Shown here piece by piece: positions 36,155-46,923 of a DNA stretch of 57,877 nucleotides. Within the stretch, counting starts at the first letter, position 1. Every line of letters begins with the position of its first letter. The notes under the pieces were generated by a model. That model did no database searches. It saw only the letters and a program-made list of their open reading frames with translations, and was not told the origin of the DNA. Source of the DNA: Bacteroidetes bacterium QS_3_64_15 (GTDB taxonomy: Bacteria > Bacteroidota > Rhodothermia > Rhodothermales > Salinibacteraceae); contig PXTN01000118.1 in NCBI GenBank assembly GCA_003022565.1, positions 1 through 57,877 on the forward strand, written 5' to 3'. A program made the position numbers and the translations under genes.

Positions 36155-36793
36155 CTACAGACCAAAGCGAAGCAGGAGCGACCACGTTCGGGTTTTTCCC
36201 CTCGCCGGGAACGCCACCTCGAAGGGCTGGTCCTCCACGTTTCGGGCCACGTTCCTCAATCCCCAAGCCCGGCGTGCAGTGAAGCGTAGCCGCCGGTCCC
36301 GAATCGGAATCGTTGCCCCAATCCCCGCAATGATCCCCACGTTGGTCCGACGAAAGAACGAGATTCCCGTGTTGAAGGCCACGTCGAGGTCGTCCGGCGT
36401 CTGGCGTTCGAACAGCTTGACGGCCCCGAAGCCCCCGGCCTCTCCGTGGACGACGACCGACCGCACGGCGGGCGTCTTCAGGTGAAAGAGCAGGGGCAGT
36501 TCGAGGTATCCCGCGCCGTACTCGATTCCGCCGTCCTCCTCCGCTCTAATTTCCGCGCCTTTCTGATTCAGAAGGAGTTCTGGCTGAATCGAGACGGAGC
36601 CGAGGAGGGGCTGCCGCACCACAAGTCCCCCACCAACCGTCGCGTAGCTTGCCGGGTCGGCGTCCGGAGACTGCATCGTCACCTGGGTGACGCCCAGCGT
36701 GAGCCGATACTGGCGGTGCTCCTGCCCGTGGCTCGGGGACGCCTGGGCCCCGAGAAGGCCTGCCAGAACGAGAGCACCGATGACAAATCGCAT
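36155..36793 (-). CDS. outer-membrane beta-barrel protein (PorT/OMP_b-brl type)
   Basis: 212 residues from the ATG at 36793, which begins a clear signal peptide (MRFVIGALVLAGLLGAQASP, then SHGQ). The mature part alternates beta strands with glycines and aromatics (YATVGGGLVVRQPLLGSVSIQPELL, EYGAGYLELPLLFHLKTP, GEAGGFGAVKLF, VGIIAGIGATIPIRDRRLRF) and ends in a strand finishing WSLLLRFGL with a C-terminal hydrophobic residue, as outer-membrane barrels do. This type is common in Bacteroidota; no specific function can be assigned. Confidence 0.8.
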   Translation of the reverse strand: MRFVIGALVLAGLLGAQASPSHGQEHRQYRLTLGVTQVTMQSPDADPASYATVGGGLVVRQPLLGSVSIQPELLLNQKGAEIRAEEDGGIEYGAGYLELPLLFHLKTPAVRSVVVHGEAGGFGAVKLFERQTPDDLDVAFNTGISFFRRTNVGIIAGIGATIPIRDRRLRFTARRAWGLRNVARNVEDQPFEVAFPARGKTRTWSLLLRFGL

Positions 36794-39342
<2,549 letters not shown>

Positions 39343-39511
39343 CGTTTAAGTCCGGGACGGCCGTCCGGAGGTGAATCCATTCACAGATGAGCGGGCGGGG
39401 GCGACGCTCGATACGCTTCTGGAACCGAGTGATCTCCGCGTTGACGCCGTGCAGCCGATGGACCTGTTTCTGCACACCCTGCACGTGGAGACGGTCGTTC
39501 GGTTGACACAT

Positions 39512-39535
39512 TCGAGGATTGAGGGTTGAGGATCG
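39512..39535 (+). repeat. left inverted flank of the four-helix-bundle gene (GAGGATTGAGGGTTGAGG)
   Basis: The word CGAGGATTGAGGGTTGAGG is itself built from GAGGATTGAGG-like units. Its imperfect reverse complement is at 40066-40096 (about 21 of 25 positions agree). The two copies bracket the small gene at 39595-39978. Confidence 0.65.
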
Positions 39536-39594
39536 CGGGGGAAGCGGCCGTAATTCGTGGATTCGGCAGCAGAACTCTTTACGAAAGAAATAGG

Positions 39595-39978
39595 CTACGA
39601 ACCCGTGTTGCAGAATCCGTCGGCGCGCTGGATCATTCGTCGGAGCATGGCACCGATGTGTGCCCAGGAATCGTCGAATTCAGAGTATTCTTCCTCGTTG
39701 AGGTATCCGCAGGAGCGGGCATGATCGAGCCACGATTGCGTCTCCATCGCTTCGCCAAGCGCCTGGGTCACCTTGTTGATGAAGGCTGCACGATACTGGC
39801 GTCGAGCCCAGGCTTCTGCCAAGAGGGCGGTGACCGCCCGGGAGGACCGTCGAATCTGATCCGTCAGTGCGTACTTCTCCTCTTCAGGAAATTGCTGGGA
39901 CCGCTCGAAGATCCTTCGGGCGTGCCGGTGCGCCATCCGGTAGACCTTGAGGTCTCGAAAACTTTCAATCTTCGGCAT
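39595..39978 (-). CDS. four-helix-bundle protein (S23/IVP-like)
   Basis: 127 residues from the ATG at 39978; the longer track ORF adds residues without resemblance. MPKIESFRDLKVYRMAHRHARRIFERSQQFPEEEKYALTDQIRRSSRAVTALLAEAW matches the 'four helix bundle protein' family first seen in intervening sequences of 23S rRNA genes. Relatives act as small oligomeric bundles, including the Avd accessory protein of diversity-generating retroelements. The stand-alone role is unknown. There is no rRNA or reverse transcriptase nearby; instead the gene is bracketed by short inverted repeats. It lies between ligA and the SDR epimerase. Confidence 0.88.
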   Translation of the reverse strand: MPKIESFRDLKVYRMAHRHARRIFERSQQFPEEEKYALTDQIRRSSRAVTALLAEAWARRQYRAAFINKVTQALGEAMETQSWLDHARSCGYLNEEEYSEFDDSWAHIGAMLRRMIQRADGFCNTGS

Positions 39979-40065
39979 AGAAGCATCTGCAAAATCGACA
40001 GAAAAAGCCGGGTCCGGAAGACACATCCGGCCGTCAATCCATAACGTCGAGCCGGTCGATCTCAC

Positions 40066-40096
40066 GATTCGACCCTCGACTCTCGATCCTCGGATT
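40066..40096 (-). repeat. right inverted flank of the four-helix-bundle gene
   Basis: Reads GACCCTCGACTCTCGATCCT on the plus strand; the reverse complement CGAGGATCGAGAGTCGAGG closely matches the left flank at 39512-39535. It lies about 90 bases upstream of the four-helix-bundle start and 44 bases before the SDR gene. Confidence 0.65.
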
Positions 40097-40139
40097 TTAT
40101 CACGTTCATTGCTCATCTCTCCAACTGCCTGGCCCTCAC

Positions 40140-41147
40140 GTGAAAAAAACGGCGTTCATAACTGGCGGCACCGGCTTCGTCGGCAGCCATCTCGTCGAAG
40201 AACTCTTGCGCCGCGACACCCATGAGGTGCGGTGCCTCGTGCGGTCCGACCCGAAGTGGCTGGCAGACCTGGACGTCGAGTACGTCCGCGGGGACCTCTC
40301 GGACGTGGAGGTGCTCTGGACCGCGCTCGACGGGGTCGACGAGGTGTACCACGTCGCGGGCCGGACGCGGGCGCCGACGGAGGACGCCTTCTACGAGGCC
40401 AACGTGCAGGCGGCGCTCAACCTCATGGGCGCCGTCCAGCACGCCGCGCCGGACCTCGATCGCGTGCTGGTCACGAGCAGCCTGGCGGCGGTCGGTCGCT
40501 GCGAGGAGGGCGTGGCGACAGAGGGCGTGCCCCTCCAGCCGGTGAGCATGTATGGTCGCAGCAAGGCGCAGATGGAGACGGCACTCCGCGACCGGCCGGA
40601 GATGACGCCCGAATCGTACGCGGAGGCCCTCCCCCTCACGGTCGTCCGCCCGCCCGCCGTGTACGGCCCGCGCGACCGCGACATCCTCGACTTCTTCCAG
40701 GCCGTCAAGCGACACGTGTGTCCCATCGTCGGGAGCGGATCGGCGCGAATCCTGAGCCTTGTGCACGTCCGCGACCTCGCCGCCGGAATGGTCGAGGCCT
40801 GCCGCCACCCCGACACGGTCGGCGAGACGTACTTCCTTGGCAGCGAGCGGCCCCACACCTGGAACGAGGTGAAGCGCGCCGCCACCGCGGCACTCGACAC
40901 GTGGGCCGTCACAGTGCCGGTGCCGGGCCCCCTCGTTGGACTCGTCGGTGCGGCGTCCGACACCTGGGGCACCCTTACCGGCACCCATCCGCCCTTCAAC
41001 CGCGACAAGGCCCGCGAACTCCGGCACGCCTGCACCGCCTGCGCCATCAACAAGGCCCAGCAGGACTTCGGCTATCGCCCCTCTATCGGGCTGGACGAGG
41101 GCGTGGCCGGGACCATTCGGTGGTACCAGTCCCACGGCTGGCTGTGA
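40140..41147 (+). CDS. NAD-dependent epimerase/dehydratase (extended SDR)
   Basis: 335 residues with a GTG start. AFITGGTGFVGSHLVEELLRR is the extended-SDR Rossmann motif. VYHVAGRTRAPTEDAFYEANV, the catalytic-region LVTSSLAAVG and YGRSKAQME (YxxxK) and VVRPPAVYGPRDRDILDFFQ are all present. It resembles the dihydroflavonol-reductase/epimerase-like SDRs seen as stand-alone genes in many bacteria. The substrate is unknown, and it is outside the polysaccharide island. Confidence 0.88.
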   Translation: MKKTAFITGGTGFVGSHLVEELLRRDTHEVRCLVRSDPKWLADLDVEYVRGDLSDVEVLWTALDGVDEVYHVAGRTRAPTEDAFYEANVQAALNLMGAVQHAAPDLDRVLVTSSLAAVGRCEEGVATEGVPLQPVSMYGRSKAQMETALRDRPEMTPESYAEALPLTVVRPPAVYGPRDRDILDFFQAVKRHVCPIVGSGSARILSLVHVRDLAAGMVEACRHPDTVGETYFLGSERPHTWNEVKRAATAALDTWAVTVPVPGPLVGLVGAASDTWGTLTGTHPPFNRDKARELRHACTACAINKAQQDFGYRPSIGLDEGVAGTIRWYQSHGWL

Positions 41148-41260
41148 CGCCGAGGTCGGTCGGGGCAGCTGCGAATCCTTGTCGCGGGTGTGCCGTACAT
41201 GCAAACCACCCCAGGCGGGGAGCCCGCATCTCTTCCACGACCAAATGCATTCGTCCTACC

Positions 41261-44200
41261 GTGAGCAGCCTCGGATTCAACACGGGCTACATCGAAGAAC
41301 TGTACAAGCAGTATCAGGAGGACCCCGACAGCGTCAGTGAGAGCTGGCGGGAGTTCTTTGCCGATTACGATCCGGACGCCACGTTCGTCCCCGCCACGAA
41401 AACGACCACGGAGACCCCGACGACCGGTGACGGCGAGGCGACCACGCCGCCTCCGGAACAGCCCACTGAAACGGAGCCGGAGGCCCGCGAGGCACCGCCC
41501 GAGTCGCCTCCCTCCCGCCCCGCTCCGGAGACGGAGGACGGTGTGGTGGACCCCCTGCGCCCAGCCTCCGCCCCGGCAGTCGACGAGGACAAGGCGGACG
41601 TGACGGCCATGACGGGTCCCTCGGCGAAAGTCGTCGAGAACATGGAGGACAGCCTCGGCATCCCGACGGCCACCTCCGCACGTACCATTCCGGTGAAGCT
41701 GCTGGAGGAAAATCGCACGCTTCTGAACGACTACCAGAAGCAGGTCGGCGGCGAGAAGGTCTCCTACACCCACATCATCGCCTACGCGATGGTGCAGGCC
41801 ATGCAGGAATACCCCGATATGAACACCACCTTCCGCCGTGACGACGAGGGGACCCCGGAGCACGTGAAGCCCGATCAGATCAACCTCGGGCTCGCCATCG
41901 ACGTAGAACGCCGGGGCGAACGCACGCTCCTAGTGCCCAACATCAAAGACGCGGGCAGCCTCAACTTTGCGGAGTTTCTGGGAACGTACAACAGCATCGT
42001 CGGGCGGGCCCTCGACGGGGACCTCGACCTGTCGGACTTCCAGGGCACTACGGCCACCCTCACCAACCCCGGCATGATCGGTACGTCGATGAGCGTGGCG
42101 CGCCTGATGCCGGGCCAAGGGGTCATCGTGGGCGCCGGTGCCATCGGCTATCCGCCGGAGTACCGCGGCTACGATCCGGAGGTTGCGAGCAAAGCGGGCG
42201 TCTCGCCGGTCATGACACTCACCTCCACCTACGATCACCGCGTCATTCAGGGGGCCACCAGCGGGGCCTTCCTCAACTACATCGAGGAGCTCCTGATGGG
42301 CGATCGCGGTTTCTACCAGGATGTGTTTGCGGACCTGGGCGTGCCCCACCAGCCGTTCCGCATGGCGACGGACTCCACGCCACAGCTCGGCCAACCTCAG
42401 CCGCAGGATGAGCTCGACATGACAGAGAAGCAGGCGGCCGTCCTCCAGCTCATCCGGGCCTACCGGGTCCGCGGCCACCTGCAGGCCGACACCAACCCGC
42501 TGGGCTACGAGTGGCAGTACCACTCCGAGCTCGACCCCGCCACCTACGGCCTCACCGTGTGGGACCTCGATCGCGAGTTTATCACCGGCGGCCTCGGCAG
42601 CGAAGAGAAGCTTCCCCTGCGCGAGATCCTGTCCATCCTGCGGAAGGCTTATACCAACAAGATTGGGACGGCCTTCATGCACATCTCCGATCCCGAGGAG
42701 AAGCGGTGGATCCAGAACCGGATCGAGCCGATGCGGAAGGCCGAGCCCCCCTCCGAGGAGGAGCGGCGCCGCATCGTACAGACGCTCAACGCGGCGGAGG
42801 CCTTCGAGCGCTTCCTGCACACCAAGTACATCGGCCACAAGCGCTTCTCGCTGGAGGGCGCGGAGACGATGATTCCGATCATCGACACCCTCCTCTCCGA
42901 CGCCGCCGACGACGGCGTGCAGGACGTGGTGGTGGGCATGGCCCACCGCGGCCGCCTCAACGTGCTGGCCAACATCATCGGCAAGCCCTACGAGGAGATC
43001 TTCTCCAAATTCGAGGGCAACATCGACCCGAACACCACCCAGGGCTCGGGCGACGTGAAGTATCACCTCGGGGCCAAGGGCGACGTCACCTCCCCCGATG
43101 GCAACACGCTCGGCGTGTCGCTGGCCTCCAACCCCAGCCACCTGGAGGCGGTCAATCCCGTCGTGGAGGGCATGTCGCGGGCCAAGCAAAACCTGCTGCG
43201 CGACGCGCATCCCGAGGCCGACGAGAACGACTACCACGACGCCGTGATGCCGCTGCTGGTGCACGGCGACGCGGCCTTCCCGGGCCAGGGCGTGGTGGCC
43301 GAAACCCTAAACCTCAGCAAGCTGCGCGGCTACACCACCGGCGGCACCGTCCACCTGGTCATCAACAACCAGATTGGCTTTACGACGCCGCCGGGGGCTG
43401 CCCGGAGCTCCACCTACGCCACGGATTTGGCTCAGGCCATCGAGGCGCCCATCTTTCACGTCAACGGCGACGACCCGGAGGCGTGCGTCCGCATCGCGCG
43501 GCTGGCGTTTGAGTACCGCCAGCGCTTTAACAAGGACGTGGTCATCGACATGATGTGCTACCGCGTCCACGGGCACAACGAGGGCGACGAGCCCACCTTT
43601 ACGCAGCCGCTGCTCTACGAAAAGATTGAGCAGAAGCGGTCCCCGCGCAAGCTCTACACCGAGATGCTCCTGCGCCGCGGCGACATCGAGCCGGACGAGG
43701 CCGAGCAGATGCTCGACGACTACCGGAATCGTCTGCAGGAGGCCTTCGACCGCACGAAGGACCTGGAGGAGAAAGACGCCGAGGAGGCCCTCGAGGAGCG
43801 CATGCAGCGGAAAGGACCCACGCGGCTCCCCACGGTCGACACGACGGCGGAGCGCGAGCACCTGGAGCGGGTCGTGGAGGTGCTCACGGACTTCCCCGAC
43901 GACCTCAACGTCCACCGCAAGCTGGAGCGGCTCTTCGGCAAGCGCGACGAGCTATTCTACGAGCAGGAGCGCATCGACTGGGCCTTTGCCGAGGCGCTCG
44001 CCTTCGGCTCGTTGCTGCAGGAAGGCACGCGCGTCCGCCTCAGCGGGCAGGACTCGCGCCGCGCCACCTTCAGCCAGCGCCACGCCGTCCTCATCGACCA
44101 GGAGACCGGCGAAGAGTACACGCCGCTCAATCACCTGAGCGACGACCAGGCGCGGCTCCTGATTTATGACAGTCTACTGTCGGAGTACGCCGTCTGTGGC

Positions 44201-45013
44201 TTCGAGTACGGCTACTCGGTGATGGACTCGGAGGCGCTGACCTGCTGGGAGGCCCAGTTCGGCGACTTTGCCAACGGCGCGCAACTGGTGTGGGATCAGT
44301 TCGTGAGCGCCGCCGAGGAGAAGTGGGGCCAGACCTCCAGTCTCGTGGCCCTTCTGCCCCACGCCTACGAGGGCCAGGGGCCCGAGCACTCGTCGGCCCG
44401 CCTGGAGCGCTTCCTCCAGCTCTGTGCCGAGCAGAACATGATCGTCGCCAACTTCTCCACCCCGGCCAACTACTTCCACGCCCTGCGCCGGCAGGTGGCG
44501 CGCGACGTGAAGAAGCCGCTCATCATCATGACGCCCAAAAGCCTGCTTCGGCATCCGAAGTGCGTGTCTACGCCCGATGACCTGACCGGCGGCGGCGTGG
44601 AGGAGGTCCTTCCGGCCGAGACGGACCCGGCCGACACCACGCGCCACATCCTCTGCAGCGGCAAGGTCTACTACGACCTCATCGAGGCGCTGGAGGACGA
44701 CAAGCGGCGCGACGACATTGCGATCACGCGCCTGGAGCAGTTCTATCCCTTCCCGGAGGCGGAGCTGCAGGAAGAGCTGGAGCGCTACGCCGAGGCCGAC
44801 GAGACGGTGTGGGTCCAGGAAGAGCCGCAGAACATGGGCGCCTGGTCATTCGTGCACCCGCGGCTCGACGACCTGCTCGAAGCGATTCACGGCCCGTGCG
44901 AGCAGCGCATTCAGTACGTGGGTCGACCTGCTAGTGCCAGCCCGGCCACCGGCTCCGCCAAGGTGCATGACCGCGAGCAGGAGCAACTCGTCGGCGATGC
45001 GATCGACGTGTGA
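41261..45013 (+). CDS. 2-oxoglutarate dehydrogenase, fused E2-type acyltransferase and E1 decarboxylase (Kgd/OdhA-like)
   Basis: 1250 residues from GTG 41261, giving MSSLGFNTGYIEELYKQYQE; there is no in-frame ATG, and the 1593-codon track ORF is an over-extension through the SDR gene. Residues 1-40 form the E1o N-terminal helix, 45-110 a Pro/Glu/Thr linker. About 115-370 is an E2o catalytic domain (TATSARTIPVKLLEENR; STYDHRVIQGATSG). About 390-1250 is the thiamine-diphosphate E1o (GMAHRGRLNVLANIIGKP, HGDAAFPGQGVVAETLNLS, YRVHGHNEGDEPTFTQP). There is no lipoyl domain. The order and the DHRVIQG motif match mycobacterial Kgd and corynebacterial OdhA. TCA-cycle enzyme. Confidence 0.93.
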   Translation: MSSLGFNTGYIEELYKQYQEDPDSVSESWREFFADYDPDATFVPATKTTTETPTTGDGEATTPPPEQPTETEPEAREAPPESPPSRPAPETEDGVVDPLRPASAPAVDEDKADVTAMTGPSAKVVENMEDSLGIPTATSARTIPVKLLEENRTLLNDYQKQVGGEKVSYTHIIAYAMVQAMQEYPDMNTTFRRDDEGTPEHVKPDQINLGLAIDVERRGERTLLVPNIKDAGSLNFAEFLGTYNSIVGRALDGDLDLSDFQGTTATLTNPGMIGTSMSVARLMPGQGVIVGAGAIGYPPEYRGYDPEVASKAGVSPVMTLTSTYDHRVIQGATSGAFLNYIEELLMGDRGFYQDVFADLGVPHQPFRMATDSTPQLGQPQPQDELDMTEKQAAVLQLIRAYRVRGHLQADTNPLGYEWQYHSELDPATYGLTVWDLDREFITGGLGSEEKLPLREILSILRKAYTNKIGTAFMHISDPEEKRWIQNRIEPMRKAEPPSEEERRRIVQTLNAAEAFERFLHTKYIGHKRFSLEGAETMIPIIDTLLSDAADDGVQDVVVGMAHRGRLNVLANIIGKPYEEIFSKFEGNIDPNTTQGSGDVKYHLGAKGDVTSPDGNTLGVSLASNPSHLEAVNPVVEGMSRAKQNLLRDAHPEADENDYHDAVMPLLVHGDAAFPGQGVVAETLNLSKLRGYTTGGTVHLVINNQIGFTTPPGAARSSTYATDLAQAIEAPIFHVNGDDPEACVRIARLAFEYRQRFNKDVVIDMMCYRVHGHNEGDEPTFTQPLLYEKIEQKRSPRKLYTEMLLRRGDIEPDEAEQMLDDYRNRLQEAFDRTKDLEEKDAEEALEERMQRKGPTRLPTVDTTAEREHLERVVEVLTDFPDDLNVHRKLERLFGKRDELFYEQERIDWAFAEALAFGSLLQEGTRVRLSGQDSRRATFSQRHAVLIDQETGEEYTPLNHLSDDQARLLIYDSLLSEYAVCGFEYGYSVMDSEALTCWEAQFGDFANGAQLVWDQFVSAAEEKWGQTSSLVALLPHAYEGQGPEHSSARLERFLQLCAEQNMIVANFSTPANYFHALRRQVARDVKKPLIIMTPKSLLRHPKCVSTPDDLTGGGVEEVLPAETDPADTTRHILCSGKVYYDLIEALEDDKRRDDIAITRLEQFYPFPEAELQEELERYAEADETVWVQEEPQNMGAWSFVHPRLDDLLEAIHGPCEQRIQYVGRPASASPATGSAKVHDREQEQLVGDAIDV

Positions 45014-45061
45014 TCCGGAGCACTTGCCAAGTCCAATTTCTCCTCCACCACACCCCCAATC

Positions 45062-45325
45062 ATGTTCGACGTACCGAAGAAAATCCTCCGGGCAGAAGAC
45101 GGTACCCCCGTCGCTGTTCAGATCGAGTACGACGATTGGAAGCGTATTGAGGAGAAACTACAGACGCTCCCGCTGGACTCCGCTGAAGACAACGACGAAA
45201 CTGCGTTCGAGCGGGTCCTGAATGCTTCCCAAGGCACCTGGACGGCGGGCGATGGGCTGGAGTACCAGCGTCGTCTCCAAGCTGAATGGGATCGATCGGA
45301 CAATCTCTCCGACCCCGACTCATAG
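45062..45325 (+). CDS. putative antitoxin of a VapBC-like pair
   Basis: 87 residues: MFDVPKKILRAEDGTPVAVQIEYDDWKRIEEKLQ. The segment up to about residue 35 resembles Phd/VapB-type antitoxins that name a beta strand then a helix (VAVQIEYDDWKRIEE). The C-terminal half is acidic and probably disordered, as antitoxin toxin-binding tails are. The assignment depends mainly on its position 9 bases before a PIN-domain toxin. It follows the 2-oxoglutarate dehydrogenase by about 50 bases. Confidence 0.72.
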   Translation: MFDVPKKILRAEDGTPVAVQIEYDDWKRIEEKLQTLPLDSAEDNDETAFERVLNASQGTWTAGDGLEYQRRLQAEWDRSDNLSDPDS

Positions 45326-45334
45326 CTGGTGGGT

Positions 45335-45712
45335 ATGGATACCTCCGTTCTTCTGGATTCGGTGATCCTCATCGATCACTTCAACGACATCGACAAGGCA
45401 ACAGATTACCTCCGGTCTGTCCGTACGGACGCGGTGTTGTCCGTCGTGACCCGTGCGGAAGTTCTAGTTGGCTTTGAGTCCGAGAAGGCCCGAAGTCGAG
45501 GCGCCGCCTTGCTCAATCATTTTGCGTGTCTCCCGATCACCGTGGAGATTGCTGATCGCGCTGCCGTTCTGCGTCGCAATCGCGGATGGAAGCTGCCGGA
45601 CGCCTTTCAGGCAGCTCTCGCAAAGCAACACAGTCTCTCCCTCTCGACCCGAAACATACGGGATTTCGACGCAGACCAGCATCCGTTTGTAGTGGTCCCG
45701 TACACACTCTGA
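45335..45712 (+). CDS. PIN-domain ribonuclease toxin, VapC-like
   Basis: 125 residues from the ATG at 45335; a GTG at 45329 is in frame. The PIN acidic residues are visible: SVLLDSVILIDHFN (first Asp), VTRAEVLVGF (Glu) and LPDAFQAALAKQHSLSLSTRNIRDFD (third and fourth acidic positions). VapC toxins cleave tRNA or rRNA and are held in check by the antitoxin encoded upstream. A TAG ends the antitoxin 9 bases before this start, so the two are co-expressed. Confidence 0.88.
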   Translation: MDTSVLLDSVILIDHFNDIDKATDYLRSVRTDAVLSVVTRAEVLVGFESEKARSRGAALLNHFACLPITVEIADRAAVLRRNRGWKLPDAFQAALAKQHSLSLSTRNIRDFDADQHPFVVVPYTL

Positions 45713-45806
45713 GGTTACGGTCGTAAATCTCTCATTTCCCCGACCCCCCCTCCGTTCGACCAGGATCTCGAGCGATCTACTGAGCAAGGGGCTCGCGCAC
45801 TATATA

Positions 45807-45839
45807 GAAAAAGGGACGGATCCGTGAGGACCCGTCCCT
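45807..45839 (-). terminator. rho-independent terminator of rpsU
   Basis: On the minus strand AGGGACGG pairs with CCGTCCCT, with an additional TCC/GGA pairing near the loop, followed directly by five T residues. It begins about 55 bases beyond the rpsU stop codon. It is the clearest intrinsic terminator in the window. Confidence 0.88.
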
Positions 45840-45893
45840 GATTGGGGCGCCGAACCCGTCTCCAAACGGTTCGGCGTCAAAATGGAAGGCGGC

Positions 45894-46106
45894 CTACTTG
45901 AGCTTCCGGTTGTCGCCTCGCTTCTCTTCGCGGTGGCGGCGGCGCCGCGCCCGCTTTGCATCGAGGCGCTTCTCTTCCGAGGGCTTCATGTATGTCATGT
46001 TCTGCCGGTACTCCTGCAGCACACGACTGCGGTTGACCTGACGCCGGAAGCGCTTGAGAGCACGATCAATGTCTTCGTTGTTTCGGACTTTGACACCAAC
46101 AGACAA
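45894..46106 (-). CDS. rpsU: 30S ribosomal protein bS21
   Basis: 70 residues starting at a TTG (46106-46104): MSVGVKVRNNEDIDRALKRFRRQVNRSRVLQEYRQ, then a very basic tail KRARRRRHREEKRGDNRKLK, the usual bS21 plan. No ATG fits: the track's 307-codon ORF is an artefact, and the downstream METs would cut into the conserved start. TTG is supported by GGAGG at an 8-base spacing. In Flavobacterium, bS21 helps sequester the 16S anti-Shine-Dalgarno and rpsU is autoregulated, so the strong site here is notable. A terminator follows. Divergent from rdgB. Confidence 0.92.
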   Translation of the reverse strand: MSVGVKVRNNEDIDRALKRFRRQVNRSRVLQEYRQNMTYMKPSEEKRLDAKRARRRRHREEKRGDNRKLK

Positions 46107-46127
46107 GGTAGATCCCTCCGTAGGGAG
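46104..46127 (-). promoter_or_regulatory. rpsU translation initiation region: strong Shine-Dalgarno partly inside a hairpin, TTG start
   Basis: Minus strand reads ACTCCCTACGGAGGGATC followed by TACCTTG. GGAGG (46119-46115) sits 8 bases before the TTG, and the following GATC adds possible pairing to the 16S tail. UCCCU just upstream can pair with AGGGA across an ACGG loop, placing most of the Shine-Dalgarno in the stem or loop. This suggests controlled access, but no structure was computed. Confidence 0.65.
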
Positions 46128-46241
46128 TTTGGTTCTGAGATACAGCGGGTTGTGATCAAAAGGGTCCCCCGGAAACGCAAGGCCGAGAGGCATGTTTCTC
46201 CCTGCGTCCTGTCTCCTTATTTTGCCTGACGGCGTTTTCCA

Positions 46242-46838
46242 ATGCGGCTCCCCTCGTCCCTCGTCCTCGCGACCGGCAACCCCGGCAAGGTCGACGAGCT
46301 TCGGGCTCTGCTCGCCGACCTTCCGCTCACGCTCCGCCCCGCCAGCGACCTCGACGCTCCCCCCGACGTGACCGAGGACGCTGATACCCTCGACGGGAAC
46401 ACCCGAAAGAAAGCACGCGCATTCCACGAACACACCGGCCTTCCCACCCTCGCCGACGATACAGGGCTGGAGGTGGCGGCGCTCGACGGCGGCCCGGGCG
46501 TCCACACCGCCCGGTTTGCCGGACCTGACGCCACGCCCGACGACAACAAGCGCCGCCTGCTGGACGTGATGGAGGGGGTTGAGGATCGCCGAGCCCGCTT
46601 CCGCACCGTCGCCGCCCTCGTGGAGGACGACGGCACTACGCGGACCTTCGAGGGCATCTGCTCCGGCACCATCACGACCGAGCCGCAGGGGGACGGCGGT
46701 TTTGGGTACGACCCGCTCTTTCTGCCGGACGGCCGCGACCAGACCTTCGCGGAGATGCCGGCGGCGGCCAAGAACGAGGTCAGTCATCGCCGCAAGGCCC
46801 TGGATGCCGTCCGCCAATTCCTGGCAAGTGGGGACTGA
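46242..46838 (+). CDS. rdgB: non-canonical purine NTP pyrophosphatase (RdgB/HAM1 family)
   Basis: 198 residues. Hydrolyses dITP, ITP and XTP to keep deaminated purines out of DNA and RNA. SLVLATGNPGKVDELRALL is the N-terminal SxNxxK-type motif. DTLDGNTRKKARAFHEHTGLPTLADDTGLEVAALDGGPGVHTARFAG is the core, and GGFGYDPLFLPDGRDQTFAEM the C-terminal motif, followed by NEVSHRRKAL. Length and motif order are normal. It is followed by a perfect hairpin and then dtd on the same strand. Confidence 0.95.
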   Translation: MRLPSSLVLATGNPGKVDELRALLADLPLTLRPASDLDAPPDVTEDADTLDGNTRKKARAFHEHTGLPTLADDTGLEVAALDGGPGVHTARFAGPDATPDDNKRRLLDVMEGVEDRRARFRTVAALVEDDGTTRTFEGICSGTITTEPQGDGGFGYDPLFLPDGRDQTFAEMPAAAKNEVSHRRKALDAVRQFLASGD

Positions 46839-46850
46839 CGCATACTGTAA

Positions 46851-46871
46851 AGGCGTCCCGGCGGGACGCCT
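46851..46871 (+). other. perfect 9-bp hairpin between rdgB and dtd
   Basis: AGGCGTCCC-GGC-GGGACGCCT: nine pairs with a three-base loop, 12 bases after the rdgB stop. It lacks a T-tract on the plus strand, so it is more likely an RNA-stabilising or processing hairpin, or a weak terminator, than a classical intrinsic terminator. Confidence 0.6.
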
Positions 46872-46923
46872 CTTCAGGAGCCTTCCTCCTACGTTCCAAT
46901 CGGAAATCCCGACCCTTTTCTAC

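Noticed and set aside
39355-39366. GGACGGCCGTCC palindrome after ligA as a terminator
   Set aside because: Only a short perfect palindrome without loop or T-tract; too weak to call.
40232-45013. 1593-codon ORF as the full 2-oxoglutarate dehydrogenase gene
   Set aside because: Its first 343 codons are an out-of-frame reading of the SDR gene; the Kgd-like start is the GTG at 41261.
45894-46817. 307-codon ORF containing rpsU
   Set aside because: The N-terminal part is antisense to rdgB; bS21 starts at TTG 46106.
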